The notes below the pieces were generated by a model that saw only the letters and a list, made by a program, of their open reading frames with translations, did not search any database and was not told the DNA's origin. A program made the position numbers and the translations under genes. From Oligoflexia bacterium (GTDB lineage Bacteria; Bdellovibrionota; Bdellovibrionia; JABDDW01): a stretch of DNA of 46,870 nucleotides. Shown in pieces: positions 25,076 to 34,671 of the stretch (position 1 is the first letter of the stretch; each line of letters opens with the position of its first letter). The DNA lies in assembly GCA_020847095.1 (NCBI GenBank), contig JADLCR010000088.1, positions 1 to 46,870 of the forward strand, given 5' to 3'.

Positions 25076-25965
25076 CGTGCCCCCGAGTCAGGCAGGGAGA
25101 TTTTGGCGCAAAATCCCTTGCCCGAGGATGGAGTCACGAACTCGAGAGAGCCATTCATTTGCTCTAAAAGCCTTCGGCTCAAATAAAGTCCAATGCCGCT
25201 TCCACTTCGTGTTTGCGGTCGATAGAAAATGGTTTTCCCCAATGAACCAAAGTTACCTTCAAATCCCCGACCTGGATCCGTTACCTCGATAATCGTCTTT
25301 CCATTTTTGGTGCTTCCTCGGATGACGACTTCATTGGCCTTTCCGTGAACGGCCGCGTTTTGAATCAAATTTTTCAGCACTCCATCAAACGCACGGATAT
25401 CGGTTTTGATTTTTACATCGCCGTCGATTTTAATCTGCAGTTGCGGCCATTGTATCTTCAATCGCTGAACCAATTCGCCTAACGAAACGAGCTCCTTGTG
25501 AAGTTGATTTTGGGATCGAAGGCCCGCAATAAACAGTGCGTTTTCGAGTTGAAGCTCCAACCTCACCGAGTCATTTAAGAGCCTCGTCAATAAAGGGTTT
25601 GGTTCTTTATCTCTGTTGTCTTCAATGAGACTTTCAACCTGAAGTCTCAGGCTTGCGAGAGGAGTCTTTAATTCATGGGTCAGCACCGCAAAGAATTCTT
25701 CAATCTGCCGACTTCTTTTACGCTCTCGATGAACGAGATAAATAAGCGCAACCCCACCCAATATTAATAATCCAATGAGTGTGGCCCCCTCAAAATAGAG
25801 CATGCGATTTGCGCGAATAATGTCTTGGGGCAACTCATGACCAGATAACTTTTGATTGGTGGACAAGGCATAAATCATCCACCAACTGGTGAGCGAGACT
25901 GTTAAGGCTAACCACAACCAAGTTAAAACTCCCAAAATGCGGTAGCGATGCTTAAGCCAACTCAC
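25072..25965 (-). CDS. Sensor histidine kinase inside the heme operon
   Basis: This 297-residue kinase has two membrane segments (about residues 11-32 and 60-78) separated by a periplasmic loop of only about 28 residues, so it lacks a large extracytoplasmic sensor domain. It may sense through the membrane. The phospho-acceptor is His97 in '[16 protein letters not shown]'. The ATP-binding domain shows '[16 protein letters not shown]' (N box), '[10 protein letters not shown]' (G1) and '[18 protein letters not shown]' (G2). There is no HAMP or PAS domain. It overlaps hemL by 14 bases and the regulator by ATGA. Confidence 0.9.
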   Translation of the reverse strand: MSWLKHRYRILGVLTWLWLALTVSLTSWWMIYALSTNQKLSGHELPQDIIRANRMLYFEGATLIGLLILGGVALIYLVHRERKRSRQIEEFFAVLTHELKTPLASLRLQVESLIEDNRDKEPNPLLTRLLNDSVRLELQLENALFIAGLRSQNQLHKELVSLGELVQRLKIQWPQLQIKIDGDVKIKTDIRAFDGVLKNLIQNAAVHGKANEVVIRGSTKNGKTIIEVTDPGRGFEGNFGSLGKTIFYRPQTRSGSGIGLYLSRRLLEQMNGSLEFVTPSSGKGFCAKISLPDSGAR

Positions 25966-27238
25966 GAAATACCTTTGCTACGGCATCAAGGGTTTTATTT
26001 AAAATTTCGTCGGAGTGTGCAAGAGACAAAAAACTTACCTCAAAGCCCGAAGGAGCCAGATACACCTGATTATTTAATAACCCATGAAACATTTTATTAA
26101 ACAACGGCTTATGGTTTGCTGGAATTTGACTCACTGAGCGAATCGACATTTCGCCTTTATAATGAATCCAAAGCAATGACTCAAAGCATGTCACTTCTAG
26201 GGGCAGCCCATTGGAATTGGCCAAGGCTTCAATGGATTTCTTGAGTAGGGCGCCACGACCACGAAGAGTCTCGCGCACTTTTTCTCGTTCGATCTTTTTG
26301 AGAGTGGCCAGACCGGCGCGCATGCCGATGGGATTGGCACTCAAAGTGCCGGCTTGATACACAGGACCTTGGGGGGCCACTAAATCCATTAAATCGCGAC
26401 GCCCACCGTAGGCACCGACAGGGAACCCACCACCGATAACTTTTCCGTAGGTGACAAGATCAGGCTTGATTCCTAGTTTTTCAGCCATTCCGCCTACTGC
26501 GACCCTGAACCCACTGATGACTTCATCAAAAATGACAAGCGCTCCGTGCCGACGCGCAAGCTCAACGCCCTTTTTTATAAATTCCTCTCGCTGAATCAAT
26601 AACCCGTAGTTAGCTGGCAAAGGCTCTAAGATCCACGCGGCAATTTCATGACCATGGCGAGCCCAAACTTCTTCAAGGGCCTTATCGTCGTTCAAACTCA
26701 CGACTAAAGTTTCTTGAGAATGAAGCGCTGTGACTCCAGCGCTGTCAGACGATGCTTCACCAGCTAGGCCACTGCCCGCTTTGACAAGTAACGAATCCAC
26801 GTGGCCGTGGTAACAGCCATCAAATTTTAGAATTTTCGTGCGTCCTGTGGCTGCTCTGGCGACCCGAAGCGCGCTCATCACAGCTTCGGTTCCGGAACAT
26901 ACGAAGCGAAGCTTTTCAACCCAGGGCACGTGGGAGGTGATCCACTCGGCCAATTCCAAAGAATAAGGTTCGGCGGCGCCAAAACTCCACGCCATAGAAA
27001 CCGTCTGCTTAACAACCTCTTCGATGTCTGGATCTCGATGCCCCAACATCAGTGGTCCAAAGCTTTGGCAATAGTCAATAAACGTCTCACCATCGACTGA
27101 TTTGAGGTACGGCCCTTGGGCTTCCGTGAAAAAAATCGGAGTTCCATCAACACTTCGAAATGATCGTACGGGACTATGAACGCCACCAGGGGCAACTTTT
27201 TTTGATCGCTCAAACAGCTCTCTACTTTTTTCTCTCAT
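25952..27238 (-). CDS. hemL: Glutamate-1-semialdehyde 2,1-aminomutase
   Basis: The PLP enzyme converts glutamate-1-semialdehyde to 5-aminolevulinate. It is 428 residues. The N-terminus '[16 protein letters not shown]' is characteristic, '[22 protein letters not shown]' binds the cofactor phosphate, '[11 protein letters not shown]' holds the PLP-contacting Asp, and the Schiff-base Lys266 is in '[17 protein letters not shown]'. It overlaps hemB by ATGA. Together with hemA it shows that the C5 pathway from glutamyl-tRNA is used, not ALA synthase. Confidence 0.96.
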   Translation of the reverse strand: MREKSRELFERSKKVAPGGVHSPVRSFRSVDGTPIFFTEAQGPYLKSVDGETFIDYCQSFGPLMLGHRDPDIEEVVKQTVSMAWSFGAAEPYSLELAEWITSHVPWVEKLRFVCSGTEAVMSALRVARAATGRTKILKFDGCYHGHVDSLLVKAGSGLAGEASSDSAGVTALHSQETLVVSLNDDKALEEVWARHGHEIAAWILEPLPANYGLLIQREEFIKKGVELARRHGALVIFDEVISGFRVAVGGMAEKLGIKPDLVTYGKVIGGGFPVGAYGGRRDLMDLVAPQGPVYQAGTLSANPIGMRAGLATLKKIEREKVRETLRGRGALLKKSIEALANSNGLPLEVTCFESLLWIHYKGEMSIRSVSQIPANHKPLFNKMFHGLLNNQVYLAPSGFEVSFLSLAHSDEILNKTLDAVAKVFRELA

Positions 27239-28194
27239 CCTCGTACTCCCAATTGACGGCCAAACCGCGCTCCATAAGTGATGATGAATTGCGCTCCCGC
27301 TCGCTTAAAAACTTGCCAAGTTTCTTGAAGGGCCTTTTCAAAATTAATGAGCCCCTCTTTTTCAAGTAACACAAGCGAAGCGTATTCCCCGCTGACCTGA
27401 TAAGCCCCCACGGCAAGGCCCGTTTGTTCGTGAATCGGCTTTATCAAATCGATAGCGGTCATCCCGGGCTTGACCATTAACAAATCCGCTCCCTCTTCGG
27501 CACAGCGCCGACTTGCCGCAATTGCGTCATTTCGGTTTCGCACATCAATTTGGTATTGGGTGCGATCGCCAAATTGAGGAGCACTATCGGCCGCGGCTCG
27601 AAACGGCCCATAAAATTGACTCGAAAACTTTGTGCTGTAACTCATTATGGGAGTGTCTTCAAAACCCGCTTGATCTAAAGCGGAGCGAATTTTTGCCACA
27701 CGCCCGTCCATCATGTCGCTCGGTGAAATCCCGTCGGCTCCTGCCGAGGCCAATTCGAGAGCCATTGTCTCAAGGGCCTTTAATGTGCCAACGTGATCGC
27801 GACTTCCTGATTGATGAAAAACGCAACAGTGGCCGTGATCAGTGTAAGAACACAAGCAGGTGTCCACCCACAGATTGGCAGCGCCTCCAAACCTGGATTT
27901 AATTTCTTTAACTGTTTGGGCCGTTGACTGGAAGGATCGAGGTGTTCCCATTTTCGCTTGCGGCACACCGAACAAGATAAAATTCCTAACACCAGCTTCT
28001 AAATCCGATTCCACTTGCTTGAGAGAACTTTGCAGGGTCAATCGACGATTACCTTTTAGGCCCGGAATGTCTTGATCTTGGGACAAGCCCTCGACCACAA
28101 AAAGTGGTTGAATCAGCTGCGCCACATTGAATTCAGTGGTTGCGGTCAAGTCTCGGGTCCATTGGTTTTTTCTTAATCGCTGAAGGCGTTTCAT
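27235..28194 (-). CDS. hemB: Delta-aminolevulinic acid dehydratase (porphobilinogen synthase), zinc type
   Basis: The enzyme condenses two 5-aminolevulinate molecules to porphobilinogen. The ATG at 28194 overlaps the hemC stop by ATGA and gives 319 residues, the usual length; a frame extension of 8 codons upstream is ignored. The zinc site '[13 protein letters not shown]' has Cys113, Cys115 and Cys123, so this is the Zn-dependent rather than the Mg-only form. The Schiff-base lysines are in '[14 protein letters not shown]' and 'LLMVKPGM'. '[15 protein letters not shown]' is also conserved. Confidence 0.96.
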   Translation of the reverse strand: MKRLQRLRKNQWTRDLTATTEFNVAQLIQPLFVVEGLSQDQDIPGLKGNRRLTLQSSLKQVESDLEAGVRNFILFGVPQAKMGTPRSFQSTAQTVKEIKSRFGGAANLWVDTCLCSYTDHGHCCVFHQSGSRDHVGTLKALETMALELASAGADGISPSDMMDGRVAKIRSALDQAGFEDTPIMSYSTKFSSQFYGPFRAAADSAPQFGDRTQYQIDVRNRNDAIAASRRCAEEGADLLMVKPGMTAIDLIKPIHEQTGLAVGAYQVSGEYASLVLLEKEGLINFEKALQETWQVFKRAGAQFIITYGARFGRQLGVRG

Positions 28195-29678
28195 TTGCTC
28201 ACCGTTAGTTCGAGCCAAGCTTCGTAGCTTGGAAATACCTCTGGGCGCTGTTCTTGACCCAGTTGATCACTTATAACGCGGTACGTATTTCCAGGTCCAC
28301 AGCAATGACGCCTTGACCGGATCTCGGGAAACCGACGAACCGCCTCTAAAAATGTCGATCCACTGGACCAATAAAAATTCGTTTTCTCGTTAAGATCTCC
28401 GCTGGGCCATTTATTAAGCTTTAATTCATAGGTAGGTAAAAGTTTCACACCCTCTTGGATATATCCCTCGCCGTGGCCTAGCTTGATCCAATCTAAATCG
28501 CCATCCGGCCAATGCTTGAGAGGCGTTTCGGTTATTTCACCCAACCCGTCAGAGCTTCCCGCCACCCAAACCCCTCTAGCCGCCAAACGCTTCCAAGTTT
28601 TAAGGCCGGCCACCCAAATCTGATCATTCCAATCTGCGTCCCAATCCACAGGCCAAGCTTCAGCCCGCGACACCCAAAAAGCACAGTTTTTGGGCTTCTT
28701 TACCACGAGAGGAATTCGATCCCATTGGGGCGTTTCCAAATCTACGGGCCACGATGACCTCGTCGAGGATTTTTCGATATTTCGATTAGTCGAAAAGAGA
28801 TCACAGTCAACCCCGCGCCCTTGAGGATCCACACCTCTCACGGTCGTGAGGACACCAAACCCATGAGTTCGTTGAGTCACCCCAATTTTGAGATGGCAAC
28901 CTCCGCCATGTGATTTCAAAATTCGTCGCTCGTTCATCACATCTTCAAAATCTGATGGGGAATTTATTTGTGTCAGAAGTTTTTTGAGTTCAGTTCGACT
29001 ACTCTTTATTTCAATGGCAAGAGCGCCTTGTGCAGCCGCGGCAGGATTAATGGAGATCGGCAAGACCATCCAATGAGAAGCTTTGAGGCCACTTCTGACA
29101 ACCTCTCGGGCCGAGCGAAACTCTTCTTGAGACGAAGTCAAGATTCTATCAACAGCAGCCTTTGCTAAAACCAAACCTTGATGATCGGATTTCAGCCATT
29201 TATCGATTCGCGTTGGGATGTTTCCCCTGATGGGTTCAAACCCAATAAATTCTGTTTCAAACGGAAGCAAATCCTTCAAGGATTTTTGAAGGTTATGCTC
29301 ACGTCTTGGGGACGAAGAGAATATTTTGAGGCCTGAATGGGCTCGAACACCTTTCTTAATGAGCAAAAGATCCCGGCAATCCTCTCTTTTAAGGGTGGCG
29401 ACGATTTCTGTTCCCGGCGGTTGTTCAATCGGAAGGTCTTTCCAAGAATGCACAACGAGATCTACTTTCTCGGCCATGAGATCTTCATAAAAATCTTGGG
29501 TAAACACTCCCTTTTCAGGCATTTTCCACAACGGATCGGTAAGATTCTTGTCTCCTAGGGATTCTCTAAAATGAAAGATAATTTCAAGCTGGGGAAATGC
29601 TTCCGACAAAACTTGCCCGACTTGATGGGCCTGAATGCGAGCTAAATCACTTTTTCTGGAGGCCAATACTAGCCGCAC
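28191..29678 (-). CDS. hemC: Hydroxymethylbilane synthase fused to a HemD-like uroporphyrinogen III synthase domain
   Basis: The protein is 495 residues, about 190 longer than a normal HemC. Residues 1-310 are porphobilinogen deaminase: 'LASRKSDLARIQA', 'KGVFTQDFYEDL', the catalytic Asp81 in 'VVHSWKDLPIEQPPG', 'RGNIPTRIDKWL' and the dipyrromethane-cofactor Cys261 in 'HGGGCHLKIGV'. From about 330 the sequence has the weak pattern of uroporphyrinogen III synthase: 'FYWSSGSTFLEAVRRFPE', 'HCCGPGNTYRVISDQLG' and 'EVFPSYEAWLELTV'. No separate hemD is seen in the otherwise complete pathway, which supports the fusion. It overlaps hemA by 10 bases and hemB by ATGA. Confidence 0.88.
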   Translation of the reverse strand: MRLVLASRKSDLARIQAHQVGQVLSEAFPQLEIIFHFRESLGDKNLTDPLWKMPEKGVFTQDFYEDLMAEKVDLVVHSWKDLPIEQPPGTEIVATLKREDCRDLLLIKKGVRAHSGLKIFSSSPRREHNLQKSLKDLLPFETEFIGFEPIRGNIPTRIDKWLKSDHQGLVLAKAAVDRILTSSQEEFRSAREVVRSGLKASHWMVLPISINPAAAAQGALAIEIKSSRTELKKLLTQINSPSDFEDVMNERRILKSHGGGCHLKIGVTQRTHGFGVLTTVRGVDPQGRGVDCDLFSTNRNIEKSSTRSSWPVDLETPQWDRIPLVVKKPKNCAFWVSRAEAWPVDWDADWNDQIWVAGLKTWKRLAARGVWVAGSSDGLGEITETPLKHWPDGDLDWIKLGHGEGYIQEGVKLLPTYELKLNKWPSGDLNEKTNFYWSSGSTFLEAVRRFPEIRSRRHCCGPGNTYRVISDQLGQEQRPEVFPSYEAWLELTVSK

Positions 29679-30547
29679 AAATCTTCCCAGCCAAACGGCC
29701 GCACTTCTAAACGCATGCGGTACTGCATGGCCAAGCGCGAGGCCTCCGACCGAGCCTCCTGAATTTTCAAATCGGAAGTTTCACTGACTTTTTGCGCATC
29801 AGTAAACAAGTCATTTAGTGTCAAAACCCTTCTCGCATTGAATCGCCCACTAGATGACTTTGCAGATTCACGAAGATCAATCAAGGTTTCGCATCCGCCT
29901 CTCAGTTCAAGCCACTGAATTAATTCTGAATCACTCAGAGGCGCTGCAATCAAAACAGCTTCTAGGGGTGAGTCTGACTCTTGAATGGCCAAAACTCTAA
30001 GATTTGAAAAATCCCTTAGCGCCTCTTTTGCAACTTCGGGCCGTCTTGCCATGACAGTCACGCGTTCGGATTCTTTTAATATCCACGGTAAAAGCTCTCG
30101 CGTTAAATGTCCGGCCCCAATCAATGTGCATTTTTTAGAGCCTCGAATCTGTTTTCGCACCCAACTGCCGTAACTTCGCGATCCAATTCCACGTAAGTGT
30201 TTTTCTCGAATCTTTTTTGCATCTGAAAATACTGACTCTAAAATTCTCAGCAAAGGACCCTTTGCAGAAAAGTGAGAAACCTTAATTTTATCCATGAACT
30301 CGCGAAACTGCCCCATCACTTCGGTCTCACCCAAAACCGGAGAATTCAATCCGCAAACAGTCTCTAATAGAAATTCGTAAGCTTGTTCGCCATGGATCCA
30401 ATTTTCACTTTCTGACAAGGGAGGCTGACTGCTGAGTTGAAAAAAGATTCGTCGCAAGCAGGTTTCCCAAACCAGCGCATCGGCGGCCTGGATTTCAGCT
30501 GCAAACGAACCCTTAAGTTGATGAAGTACAAAAAGATTATCCAGCAT
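29669..30547 (-). CDS. hemA: Glutamyl-tRNA reductase, short form
   Basis: The enzyme reduces glutamyl-tRNA to glutamate-1-semialdehyde, the entry step of the pathway. The catalytic Cys30 is in 'LVWETCLRRIF', equivalent to the STCNRTE motif but strongly modified. 'VCGLNSPVLGETEVMGQFREF' matches the GLDSxVLGExQIxGQ signature, and the NADPH domain has 'CTLIGAGHLTRELLPW'. At 292 residues it is over 100 shorter than normal (about 420): the N-terminus is cut by about 20 and most of the C-terminal dimerisation helix bundle is missing. It is the first gene of the heme chain, with no clear ribosome site. The frame is intact, so it looks like a real short form and not a pseudogene. Confidence 0.85.
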   Translation of the reverse strand: MLDNLFVLHQLKGSFAAEIQAADALVWETCLRRIFFQLSSQPPLSESENWIHGEQAYEFLLETVCGLNSPVLGETEVMGQFREFMDKIKVSHFSAKGPLLRILESVFSDAKKIREKHLRGIGSRSYGSWVRKQIRGSKKCTLIGAGHLTRELLPWILKESERVTVMARRPEVAKEALRDFSNLRVLAIQESDSPLEAVLIAAPLSDSELIQWLELRGGCETLIDLRESAKSSSGRFNARRVLTLNDLFTDAQKVSETSDLKIQEARSEASRLAMQYRMRLEVRPFGWEDLCG

Positions 30548-30580
30548 ATATTTATATTCTAAACGTGCGCGTTCAGGGAA

Positions 30581-30598
30581 TTGTCATAGAAATGTCAT
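30581..30598. promoter_or_regulatory. 11-bp-phased direct repeat resembling a PhoB-type box upstream of hemA
   Basis: TTGTCAT (30581-30587), a 4-base spacer AGAA, then ATGTCAT (30592-30598) match the layout of a PhoB box (two CTGTCAT units 11 bp apart, A/T spacer). It lies 34-51 bp upstream of the hemA start and overlaps the stop of the preceding gene. OmpR/PhoB-family regulators bind such repeats, and one is encoded in this operon. The orientation is opposite to hemA transcription, which weakens the case. Confidence 0.4.
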
Positions 30599-31185
30599 CG
30601 CATCTCATTTAGGAAAAACGATTCAAAAGCCGAAGATCTTTCTAAATCCCCAGGGCTTAAGCCCCATTTTCCCTGCGGAGGCGCTCGCCCTAGCGCTCTG
30701 GCCCATTCCGCAGTCCAGGGTCGAAATTCCATGGGAACCGGTTGAAGCGGTGTTTCGGTTCCGAAAACAGACAAGAACACAAAATAGATCAACTCACTGC
30801 AGTAAAGCCGATCGGCTCCAAAGTGAAATTGCTCATCGTATGGAAGCCCAACAAAGCCACGGGCTGCCGCTGATAACTCTGCCCGCTGAAAGCTCGCCAC
30901 TGACTTTAATCTCAACACAAGGGGCGTTTCTCGAGAGTGCTTGATCAAAAAATCAACATCGACCTCTGATACCGTTGGGCTAGCGGCTTGAACGGCCACC
31001 GGCCGCCCATTTTTGTTTTCAACCACAATGGCCGCATGGCTATAGCGAGTTTTGCCAGTTTTTTGTATGAGCCCACAAAGGTAACAGGGAGGATGGGTTA
31101 AAATGACGTCGCCAGGAAGCAGTGACGACGAAGCCTTTGAACTTAGACCATAGAATAAGACGGTGATAATTAAAATCCAACGCAC
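30595..31185 (-). CDS. Exported YiiX/YebB-like permuted papain-fold cysteine hydrolase
   Basis: This 196-residue protein starts with a signal peptide (to about residue 20, 'ILIITVLFYGLSSKASS'). The mature part fits the YiiX-like NlpC/P60-related family (formerly DUF830): 'LLPGDVILTHPP', the His in 'TRYSHAAIVVENKNG', and the Cys in 'DRLYCSELIYFVF', in the permuted His-then-Cys order. Two extra cysteines, 'PPCYLCGLIQ', lie early. Such proteins cleave or bind peptidoglycan peptides or lipids, and the substrate is unknown. It ends 47 bp before hemA on the same strand and may be co-transcribed with the heme genes. Confidence 0.8.
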   Translation of the reverse strand: MRWILIITVLFYGLSSKASSSLLPGDVILTHPPCYLCGLIQKTGKTRYSHAAIVVENKNGRPVAVQAASPTVSEVDVDFLIKHSRETPLVLRLKSVASFQRAELSAAARGFVGLPYDEQFHFGADRLYCSELIYFVFLSVFGTETPLQPVPMEFRPWTAEWARALGRAPPQGKWGLSPGDLERSSAFESFFLNEMR

Positions 31186-31232
31186 CGAGCCTAACTAGCA
31201 CTGTTCCCTAGCAATTTCAAATGTTTCGAGTC

Positions 31233-31261
31233 TTGACCAAGAGATGAGCCGAAGCTAGATT
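31233..31261 (+). promoter_or_regulatory. Sigma-70-type promoter of the gap operon
   Basis: TTGACC at 31233-31238 and TAGATT at 31256-31261 are separated by 17 bp, giving 5/6 and 4/6 matches. The expected start of transcription is near 31268, leaving a leader of about 28 bases with AAGGAG 5 bases before the gap ATG at 31296. It is the best-looking promoter in the window. Confidence 0.65.
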
Positions 31262-31295
31262 GGGACATCCAAATTTCGATTTAAAAGGAGTCCGT

Positions 31296-32306
31296 ATGGG
31301 TATGCGTCCAAAAGTTGGGATCAATGGGTTCGGCCGAATTGGTCGGGTTTTGTTTCGTGCGGGCTTCGAACGTCTCGATGTCTGCGCTATCAACGACACA
31401 TCAGATGTTAATACGATTGCTCACTTGCTCAAATACGATAGCATTCATGGCCGCTTTCCAGGAAAAGTCGAAGCTAAAGATGGCAAACTCATCGTCAATG
31501 GAAAGACCATTCCCGTTTACTCAACAAAAGATCCGGGGGCGATTCCTTGGAAAGAGTTTGGAGTCGACCTTGTTCTTGAATGTACGGGAGCCATGAAGAA
31601 AAAAGAAGATGCCGCCAAACACATTCAAAACGGCGGAGCTAAGCGGGTGATGATTTCCGCTCCCGCCGATGATTCTGACCTTACAATTGTAATGGGGGTC
31701 AACCACAAGCAATATGATCCCAAAAAACACACCATCGTCAGCAACGCGAGCTGCACAACCAATTGTTTGGCGCCCATTGCCAAAGTATTAAACGAAAACT
31801 TTGGCATCGAGCACGGACTCATGACCACCGTCCACTCTTATACCAACGATCAACGCATTATGGATTCAGGCCACAAAGATCTTCGCCGGGCGCGCGCAGC
31901 GGCGTTGAGCATGATTCCAACGACAACGGGAGCGGCCAAAACCGTTGGCAAGGTTATTCCTGAACTAAAGGGCAAAATTGACGGCACAAGTGTTCGAGTA
32001 CCGACTCCCAATGTCAGCCTCGTCGACTTCGTTGCCAATATTAAAAAAGACACCACCGTCGAGCAGATAAATGAAGTTCTAAAGAAAGCAGCCTCACAGG
32101 ATCTTAAAAACATTATGGTTTGTGAAGAAGACGAACTTGTGAGCACGGATTTTAATGGCAATGCCGCTTCTAGCGTCATTGACCTTCCCAGTACCATGGT
32201 CATTGGCAACCGTATGATTAAAGTCATGGCGTGGTACGACAATGAGACCGGTTTTAGTAATCGCATGGTTGATCTTGCTCTTTATATGTCTGAGCTCGGA
32301 CTATGA
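31296..32306 (+). CDS. gap: Glyceraldehyde-3-phosphate dehydrogenase, type I
   Basis: This is the housekeeping glycolytic enzyme: glyceraldehyde-3-phosphate plus NAD and phosphate gives 1,3-bisphosphoglycerate. It is 336 residues from the ATG with AAGGAG 5 bases upstream (a second ATG two codons on is possible). '[12 protein letters not shown]' binds NAD, Cys153 lies in '[12 protein letters not shown]', His180 in '[10 protein letters not shown]', and the phosphate sites '[10 protein letters not shown]' and '[13 protein letters not shown]' are canonical. '[15 protein letters not shown]' is at the end. Its stop overlaps pgk (ATGA). Confidence 0.97.
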   Translation: MGMRPKVGINGFGRIGRVLFRAGFERLDVCAINDTSDVNTIAHLLKYDSIHGRFPGKVEAKDGKLIVNGKTIPVYSTKDPGAIPWKEFGVDLVLECTGAMKKKEDAAKHIQNGGAKRVMISAPADDSDLTIVMGVNHKQYDPKKHTIVSNASCTTNCLAPIAKVLNENFGIEHGLMTTVHSYTNDQRIMDSGHKDLRRARAAALSMIPTTTGAAKTVGKVIPELKGKIDGTSVRVPTPNVSLVDFVANIKKDTTVEQINEVLKKAASQDLKNIMVCEEDELVSTDFNGNAASSVIDLPSTMVIGNRMIKVMAWYDNETGFSNRMVDLALYMSELGL

Positions 32307-33514
32307 GTGGACTGCGCGGTATTCGAACGATCGAACAAATTGATCTTGCCGATCGAAGATTGTTTTTGAGGCTCGATCTCAATGTCCCCACTAAATCGGG
32401 ACAGATAACCGACGACACGCGCATTCGAGCAGCACTCCCCACGATCAAATACGCCTTGGCAAAAGGCGCGAAGATTATTCTCGCGAGCCACATGGGCCGC
32501 CCTAAAAAACCGGAAGATCGCTCCAAATATTCACTTCTTCCAGTTGGGCAAAGGCTGAGTGAGCTTTTAGGCGTTGAAGTTTTACTATTTGAAGAACCCA
32601 CCGGCGATGGCATCAAAGGATTGATTTCTGATTTAGGGCCTAAGAAGATTTTGCTTCTAGAAAATACTCGGTTTGCCGACGGTGAAGAAAAGAATTCCAT
32701 GGAGATGGCGTCCCATTACGCCTCTTTTACCGACGTCTATATCGACGACGCCTTTGGGGCCATTCACCGCGCCCACTGCACTGTGGCCGCCCTCCCCAGT
32801 CTGATCAGAGAACGAGGCATTGGCTTTTTGATTAAAAAAGAAGTCGAAATGCTCGACCGCCTTCTGCATAAAACAGAACATCCCTTTGTAGCGATTTTGG
32901 GCGGATCCAAAGTCAGCGATAAAATTGGAGTCATCGACAACCTGATGGAGCGTGTTGATACGTTCATTATCGGGGGAGCCATGGCCTATACTTTTTTAGC
33001 CGCTCAAAAATTTGAAACCGGCAGTTCGCTCGTTGAAAAAGATAAGCTGACCTTGGCTGCAGATCTTTTGGAGAGGTTCAAAAATCGAAAAAAGAATTTG
33101 ATTTTGCCCGTCGATCACGTCATTGCCGATGGCTTAAAAGAAAATGCCAGCACTTCGGTTACTCCGACCCAGGCGATTCCGGTTGGGAAAATGGGATTGG
33201 ACATCGGACCAAAAACCATCGAACTGATTAATGATTGCTTAAAGTCGGCTAAAACCGTTTTTTGGAATGGCCCCTTAGGAGCGTTCGAAACCAAGCCCTT
33301 TGAAAAAGGGACCTTTGCCATTGCCCTCGGCTTGGCTGAACTTAAAGCAATGACCATCGTTGGCGGTGGCGATTCAGTGACCGCCATAGAAGCGGCGGGG
33401 GTGGCCGATCGCATGGGACATATTTCAACTGGTGGTGGAGCAAGCCTTGAATATTTAGAGGGTAAAGCGCTTCCTGGCCTAGAAGTCCTTCGCGAAAAAT
33501 CGGGAAAAGCATGA
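32303..33514 (+). CDS. pgk: Phosphoglycerate kinase
   Basis: The enzyme transfers phosphate from 1,3-bisphosphoglycerate to ADP. It has 403 residues, the usual length. Motifs are '[23 protein letters not shown]' (pieces: RLDLNVP, DDTRI), '[13 protein letters not shown]', '[13 protein letters not shown]', '[16 protein letters not shown]', '[18 protein letters not shown]', '[11 protein letters not shown]' and the nucleotide-binding '[13 protein letters not shown]', all intact. It is coupled to gap and tpiA by 4-base overlaps. Confidence 0.97.
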   Translation: MSGLRGIRTIEQIDLADRRLFLRLDLNVPTKSGQITDDTRIRAALPTIKYALAKGAKIILASHMGRPKKPEDRSKYSLLPVGQRLSELLGVEVLLFEEPTGDGIKGLISDLGPKKILLLENTRFADGEEKNSMEMASHYASFTDVYIDDAFGAIHRAHCTVAALPSLIRERGIGFLIKKEVEMLDRLLHKTEHPFVAILGGSKVSDKIGVIDNLMERVDTFIIGGAMAYTFLAAQKFETGSSLVEKDKLTLAADLLERFKNRKKNLILPVDHVIADGLKENASTSVTPTQAIPVGKMGLDIGPKTIELINDCLKSAKTVFWNGPLGAFETKPFEKGTFAIALGLAELKAMTIVGGGDSVTAIEAAGVADRMGHISTGGGASLEYLEGKALPGLEVLREKSGKA

Positions 33515-34254
33515 AACGTATTATTGCCGGCAACTGGAAAATGAACTTGGGACCCAATCAAGCCCGAGTTTTTTTGAGTGAACTGACGAAGCAAGACCTT
33601 TCCAAAAAAGCCGAGTGGGTCGTGTTTCCTCCGTTTGTGAGTCTCGCCGAAACACAAAAAGCCCTGACCGGAACCTCCATAAGCTGGGGCGCCCAGAACG
33701 CGTACCCGGCCGAAAAAGGAGCTTTCACCGGCGAAGTTGCAGTACCGATGCTCATCGATCTCGGCTGTCGATACCTTCTGATTGGACACTCCGAAAGAAG
33801 ACAGTTTTTTGGCGAAACAAACGATTCATGCGCCCTGAAAGTTCAAACAGCCCAGGCTTTTGGGCTCATTCCTATGCTCTGTGTGGGAGAAACGCTCGCC
33901 CAGAGGGACTCAAATGCCACCCAAGAAGTTGTGACCGAGCAACTCGAAAAAGGCCTTTCTGAGGCCCATAAAGACAAGCCTCTCACCATTGCTTACGAAC
34001 CCGTTTGGGCTATTGGCACGGGCAAGGTTGCAACTCCCGAGCAAGCGCAGAGCGTGCATTTGGCCATTCGAAAGGTCCTCGAGCGCCTATTAGGACCTGC
34101 AAAAGCCAAGGAAACGGCCATCTTATACGGGGGAAGCGTGAAGGCCGATAATGCGGCCGAATTGGCCAAACAGGCCGATATTAACGGTTTTTTGGTCGGA
34201 GGAGCATCGCTTGAACCAAAATCATTTGCTCAGATTGGCTCCGTTCCGCTATAG
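33511..34254 (+). CDS. tpiA: Triosephosphate isomerase
   Basis: The enzyme interconverts dihydroxyacetone phosphate and glyceraldehyde-3-phosphate. It is 247 residues. The catalytic residues are visible in order: Lys in 'AGNWKMNLG', His in '[13 protein letters not shown]' and Glu in '[13 protein letters not shown]'; the phosphate gripper loops '[14 protein letters not shown]' and 'GFLVGGASL' follow. It is the third glycolytic gene of the operon, with secG 33 bp downstream. Confidence 0.97.
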   Translation: MKRIIAGNWKMNLGPNQARVFLSELTKQDLSKKAEWVVFPPFVSLAETQKALTGTSISWGAQNAYPAEKGAFTGEVAVPMLIDLGCRYLLIGHSERRQFFGETNDSCALKVQTAQAFGLIPMLCVGETLAQRDSNATQEVVTEQLEKGLSEAHKDKPLTIAYEPVWAIGTGKVATPEQAQSVHLAIRKVLERLLGPAKAKETAILYGGSVKADNAAELAKQADINGFLVGGASLEPKSFAQIGSVPL

Positions 34255-34287
34255 TGGCCCAGCTCAAATACAAGGAGTAATTTTTCA

Positions 34288-34653
34288 ATGGAACAAAGCA
34301 TTACCTTGATTTCGATTATACACGTATTCGCAGCCCTATTTTTGATTGTGGTTGTATTGCTTCAGGACAGCAAAGGCGGCGGAATTGGTGGGGCCTTCGG
34401 CGCCGGCGGGGCCAGTCAGTCGTTGTTTGGAGCTTCGGGTGGAGCCAACTTTTTGGTGAAAGTAACTCGCGTCGTGGCGGTTGTTTTTATGCTGACTTGC
34501 ATTGGTCTTACTTACATCTTGTCGCGAACCCATTCGCGCTCGGTCATTGACCAGTTGCCGACAGCTCCTGCAACAACCAACAACGCCGTCGCACCTTCGG
34601 GCTCCGCGGCACCAGCTCAAGCAGCGCCCAATCAACCAGCGCCCTCACCCTAA
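34288..34653 (+). CDS. secG: Preprotein translocase subunit SecG
   Basis: SecG is a small subunit of the SecYEG channel in the inner membrane. Two membrane helices (about residues 4-22 and 54-76) flank the conserved 'LLQDSKGGGIGGAFGAGGASQSLFG' loop (pieces: QDSKGGG, GAFGAGG, SLFG). The 121 residues end in an Ala/Pro-rich tail. The position after tpiA is found in many proteobacteria. AAGGAG lies 10 bases upstream. Confidence 0.94.
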   Translation: MEQSITLISIIHVFAALFLIVVVLLQDSKGGGIGGAFGAGGASQSLFGASGGANFLVKVTRVVAVVFMLTCIGLTYILSRTHSRSVIDQLPTAPATTNNAVAPSGSAAPAQAAPNQPAPSP

Positions 34654-34671
34654 TTAGAAATCGGAGCGATC

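Noticed and set aside
29669-30547. hemA as a pseudogene because of its short length
   Set aside because: The frame is intact, key motifs remain, and it is coupled to hemC by overlap in an otherwise complete pathway.
31193-31213. CTAGCA direct repeat 13 bp apart between the YiiX-like gene and gap
   Set aside because: Only six bases long, not placed against a convincing leftward promoter; likely chance.
33115-33789. Long antisense open frame (224 codons) across the pgk/tpiA junction
   Set aside because: It lies opposite two strongly conserved glycolytic genes, has no ribosome site and no recognisable domain; it is a shadow of codon bias.
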